64,000 nucleotides of DNA from contig JBHJGS010000053.1 in the NCBI GenBank assembly GCA_050331575.1, forward strand, positions 1 to 64,000, in the 5' to 3' direction. The DNA is from JBHJGS01 sp050331575. Lineage in GTDB: Bacteria > Pseudomonadota > Alphaproteobacteria > Sphingomonadales > Rhodothalassiaceae. Position numbers and translations under genes: made by a program. The notes under the pieces were generated by a model. It ran no database searches. It was not told the origin of the DNA and worked only from the letters and a program-made list of their open reading frames with translations. Below, piece after piece: positions 62,822 to 64,000 of the stretch (positions within the stretch are counted from its first letter, which is position 1; each line of letters opens with the position of its first letter).

Positions 62822-64000
62822 ATGAATAAGCCTGAGAAGATCCAGGCCCGGCCCGCCGCCCAGTTTTCCTGGGAGGATCCCTTGCTTTTGGAGGAGGAAC
62901 TGGCCGAGGAGGAACGCCTGGTGCGGAACAGCGCGCGCGCCTATGCCCAATCCCGGCTGATGCCCCGGGTGTTGGAGGCCAACCGCCACGAGATTTTTCA
63001 TCGCGAGATCATGACCGAAATGGGCGCGGCCGGCCTGTTGGGCGCGACCATTGAGGGCTATGGCTGCGCCGGGGTCAGCTACACCGCCTATGGCTTGATC
63101 GCGCGGGAGGTCGAGCGGGTCGACAGCGGTTACCGCTCGGCCATGTCGGTGCAGTCGTCCTTGGTGATGCATCCGATCTGGGCTTATGGCACTGAAGACC
63201 AGCGGCAGAAATGGCTGCCGGGCTTAGCCTGTGGTGAATTGGTTGGCTGTTTCGGGCTGACCGAACCGGATGCCGGCTCCGACCCCGCCGCGATGACCAG
63301 CCGGGCGCGCCAGGTTGACGGCGGCTATCGGCTGACCGGCGCGAAGATGTGGATCACCAATTCGCCGATTGCCGATATCTTTGTCGTCTGGGCCAAAACC
63401 GAGGACGATAAGATCCGGGGCTTTGTCCTGGAAAAGGGCATGGACGGCCTGTCAGCCCCCAAGATCGAAGGCAAGATGAGCCTGCGTGCCTCGATTACCG
63501 GCGAGATCGTCATGGATGATGTGTTCGTGCCGGAGGATCATCTGCTGCCGGGGGTGACCGGTCTGAAGGGCCCGTTCGGCTGTTTGAACAATGCCCGCTT
63601 CGGCATCGCCTTCGGCGCCCTGGGGGCGGCCGAGGCGTGCTGGCATGCCGCGCGCTCCTACGCCTTGGAGCGCACCATGTTCGGCCGGCCTCTGGCGCAG
63701 ACGCAGCTGGTGCAGAAAAAGCTGGCCGACATGCAGACCGAAATCACCATCGGGCTGGCGGCGTGCCTGCGCGCCGGCCGGCTGAAGGATCAGGGCCGCC
63801 TGGCGCCGGAGGCGATCTCGCTGCTGAAGCGCAACAGCTGCGGCAAGGCGCTGGAGATTGCCCGGCAGGCCCGCGACATTCACGGCGGCAACGGCATCAT
63901 GGATGACTATCACGTCATCCGGCACATGATGAATCTGGAAACCGTCAACACCTATGAGGGCACGCACGACATCCACGCCCTGATCCTGGGCCGCGCCCAG
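62822..64000 (+). CDS. gcdH: Glutaryl-CoA dehydrogenase, 3' end cut off
   Basis: The visible 393 residues are an acyl-CoA dehydrogenase whose frame is open to the right edge. GCFGLTEPDAGSDPAAMTSRA is the flavin-binding motif, KMWITNSPIADIFVVWAK follows, and the glutaryl-CoA-specific GLSAPKIEGKMSLRASITGEIVMDDVFVPE and the catalytic glutamate in NTYEGTHDIHALILGRAQ are present. It oxidatively decarboxylates glutaryl-CoA to crotonyl-CoA in lysine and tryptophan breakdown. Only a few residues of the C-terminus should be missing. Confidence 0.94.
   Translation, partial: MNKPEKIQARPAAQFSWEDPLLLEEELAEEERLVRNSARAYAQSRLMPRVLEANRHEIFHREIMTEMGAAGLLGATIEGYGCAGVSYTAYGLIAREVERVDSGYRSAMSVQSSLVMHPIWAYGTEDQRQKWLPGLACGELVGCFGLTEPDAGSDPAAMTSRARQVDGGYRLTGAKMWITNSPIADIFVVWAKTEDDKIRGFVLEKGMDGLSAPKIEGKMSLRASITGEIVMDDVFVPEDHLLPGVTGLKGPFGCLNNARFGIAFGALGAAEACWHAARSYALERTMFGRPLAQTQLVQKKLADMQTEITIGLAACLRAGRLKDQGRLAPEAISLLKRNSCGKALEIARQARDIHGGNGIMDDYHVIRHMMNLETVNTYEGTHDIHALILGRAQ

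Overview
The window looks like the chromosome of a GC-rich alphaproteobacterium that can make bacteriochlorophyll and carotenoids. Supporting signs are bchI-bchD-bchO and crtI-crtB on one strand, a 41-residue alphaproteobacterial L36 protein, GapR (DUF2312), DUF1244, two UrcA-family proteins and a CtrA-type box in front of mreB. No rRNA, tRNA, CRISPR array, integrase or transposase is visible, so this reads as core chromosome with a few decayed or accessory spots. The species cannot be named from sequence alone.

Layout. 1-5.6 kb: the 3' part of an ELM1-like gene, a cation diffusion facilitator, trxB, and a minus-strand pair of a di-heme cytochrome c peroxidase and a chemoreceptor. 5.7-8.5 kb: serB diverging from miaA-ilvC. 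8.6-14.1 kb: the cell-shape operon mreB-mreC-mreD-mrdA-rodA with 4-nt overlaps from mreC onward. 14.1-16.5 kb: an accessory patch with a SARP-type DNA-binding domain alone, two small UrcA proteins and a sterol-desaturase-family hydroxylase, linked by unusual repeated upstream motifs. 16.5-20.8 kb: an RND efflux pump and its adaptor on the minus strand.

20.9-29.7 kb: hemC diverges from bchI-bchD-bchO, a DUF3422 membrane protein, crtI and crtB. hemC makes the tetrapyrrole precursor, BchI/D(/O) support magnesium insertion, and CrtB/CrtI make the carotenoid backbone. A TGT-N12-ACA site of PpsR/CrtJ type lies between hemC and bchI. The rest of a photosynthesis cluster (puf, bchCXYZ, bchFNBHLM, ppsR) is absent, so the photosynthesis genes are split in this genome. 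29.9-38.4 kb: rpmJ, a HAD hydrolase, a second chemoreceptor, pyk, N-formylglutamate amidohydrolase, DUF1244, ada, gapR and a DUF4139 protein. 38.5-46 kb: gyrA, a large hybrid histidine kinase, coaD, a periplasmic cyclophilin and queA.

46-64 kb: a zinc metalloprotease, a DoxX-like protein, an M20 amidohydrolase, a crotonase, a DUF547 lipoprotein, a DsrE-like protein, a BtuF-like protein, an acyltransferase, a DUF2807 protein, a short YqiJ-like membrane protein, a pyruvate dehydrogenase operon of the E1-alpha/E1-beta/E2 type, a frameshifted PEP-CTERM gene, an M48 lipoprotein, a caspase-fold protein lacking the catalytic histidine, and the start of glutaryl-CoA dehydrogenase.

The most unusual signals are: a dispersed palindrome beginning TTAGGGCA that supplies the stop codons of both crtB and the YqiJ-like gene; 12-bp in-frame tandem repeats giving proline-rich tetrapeptide repeats in four unrelated proteins; a shared motif of three CCACG-type boxes at 12-bp spacing before a urcA gene and the hydroxylase gene; the caspase homologue without its histidine; and the DUF3422 gene embedded in the bch-crt transcription unit.
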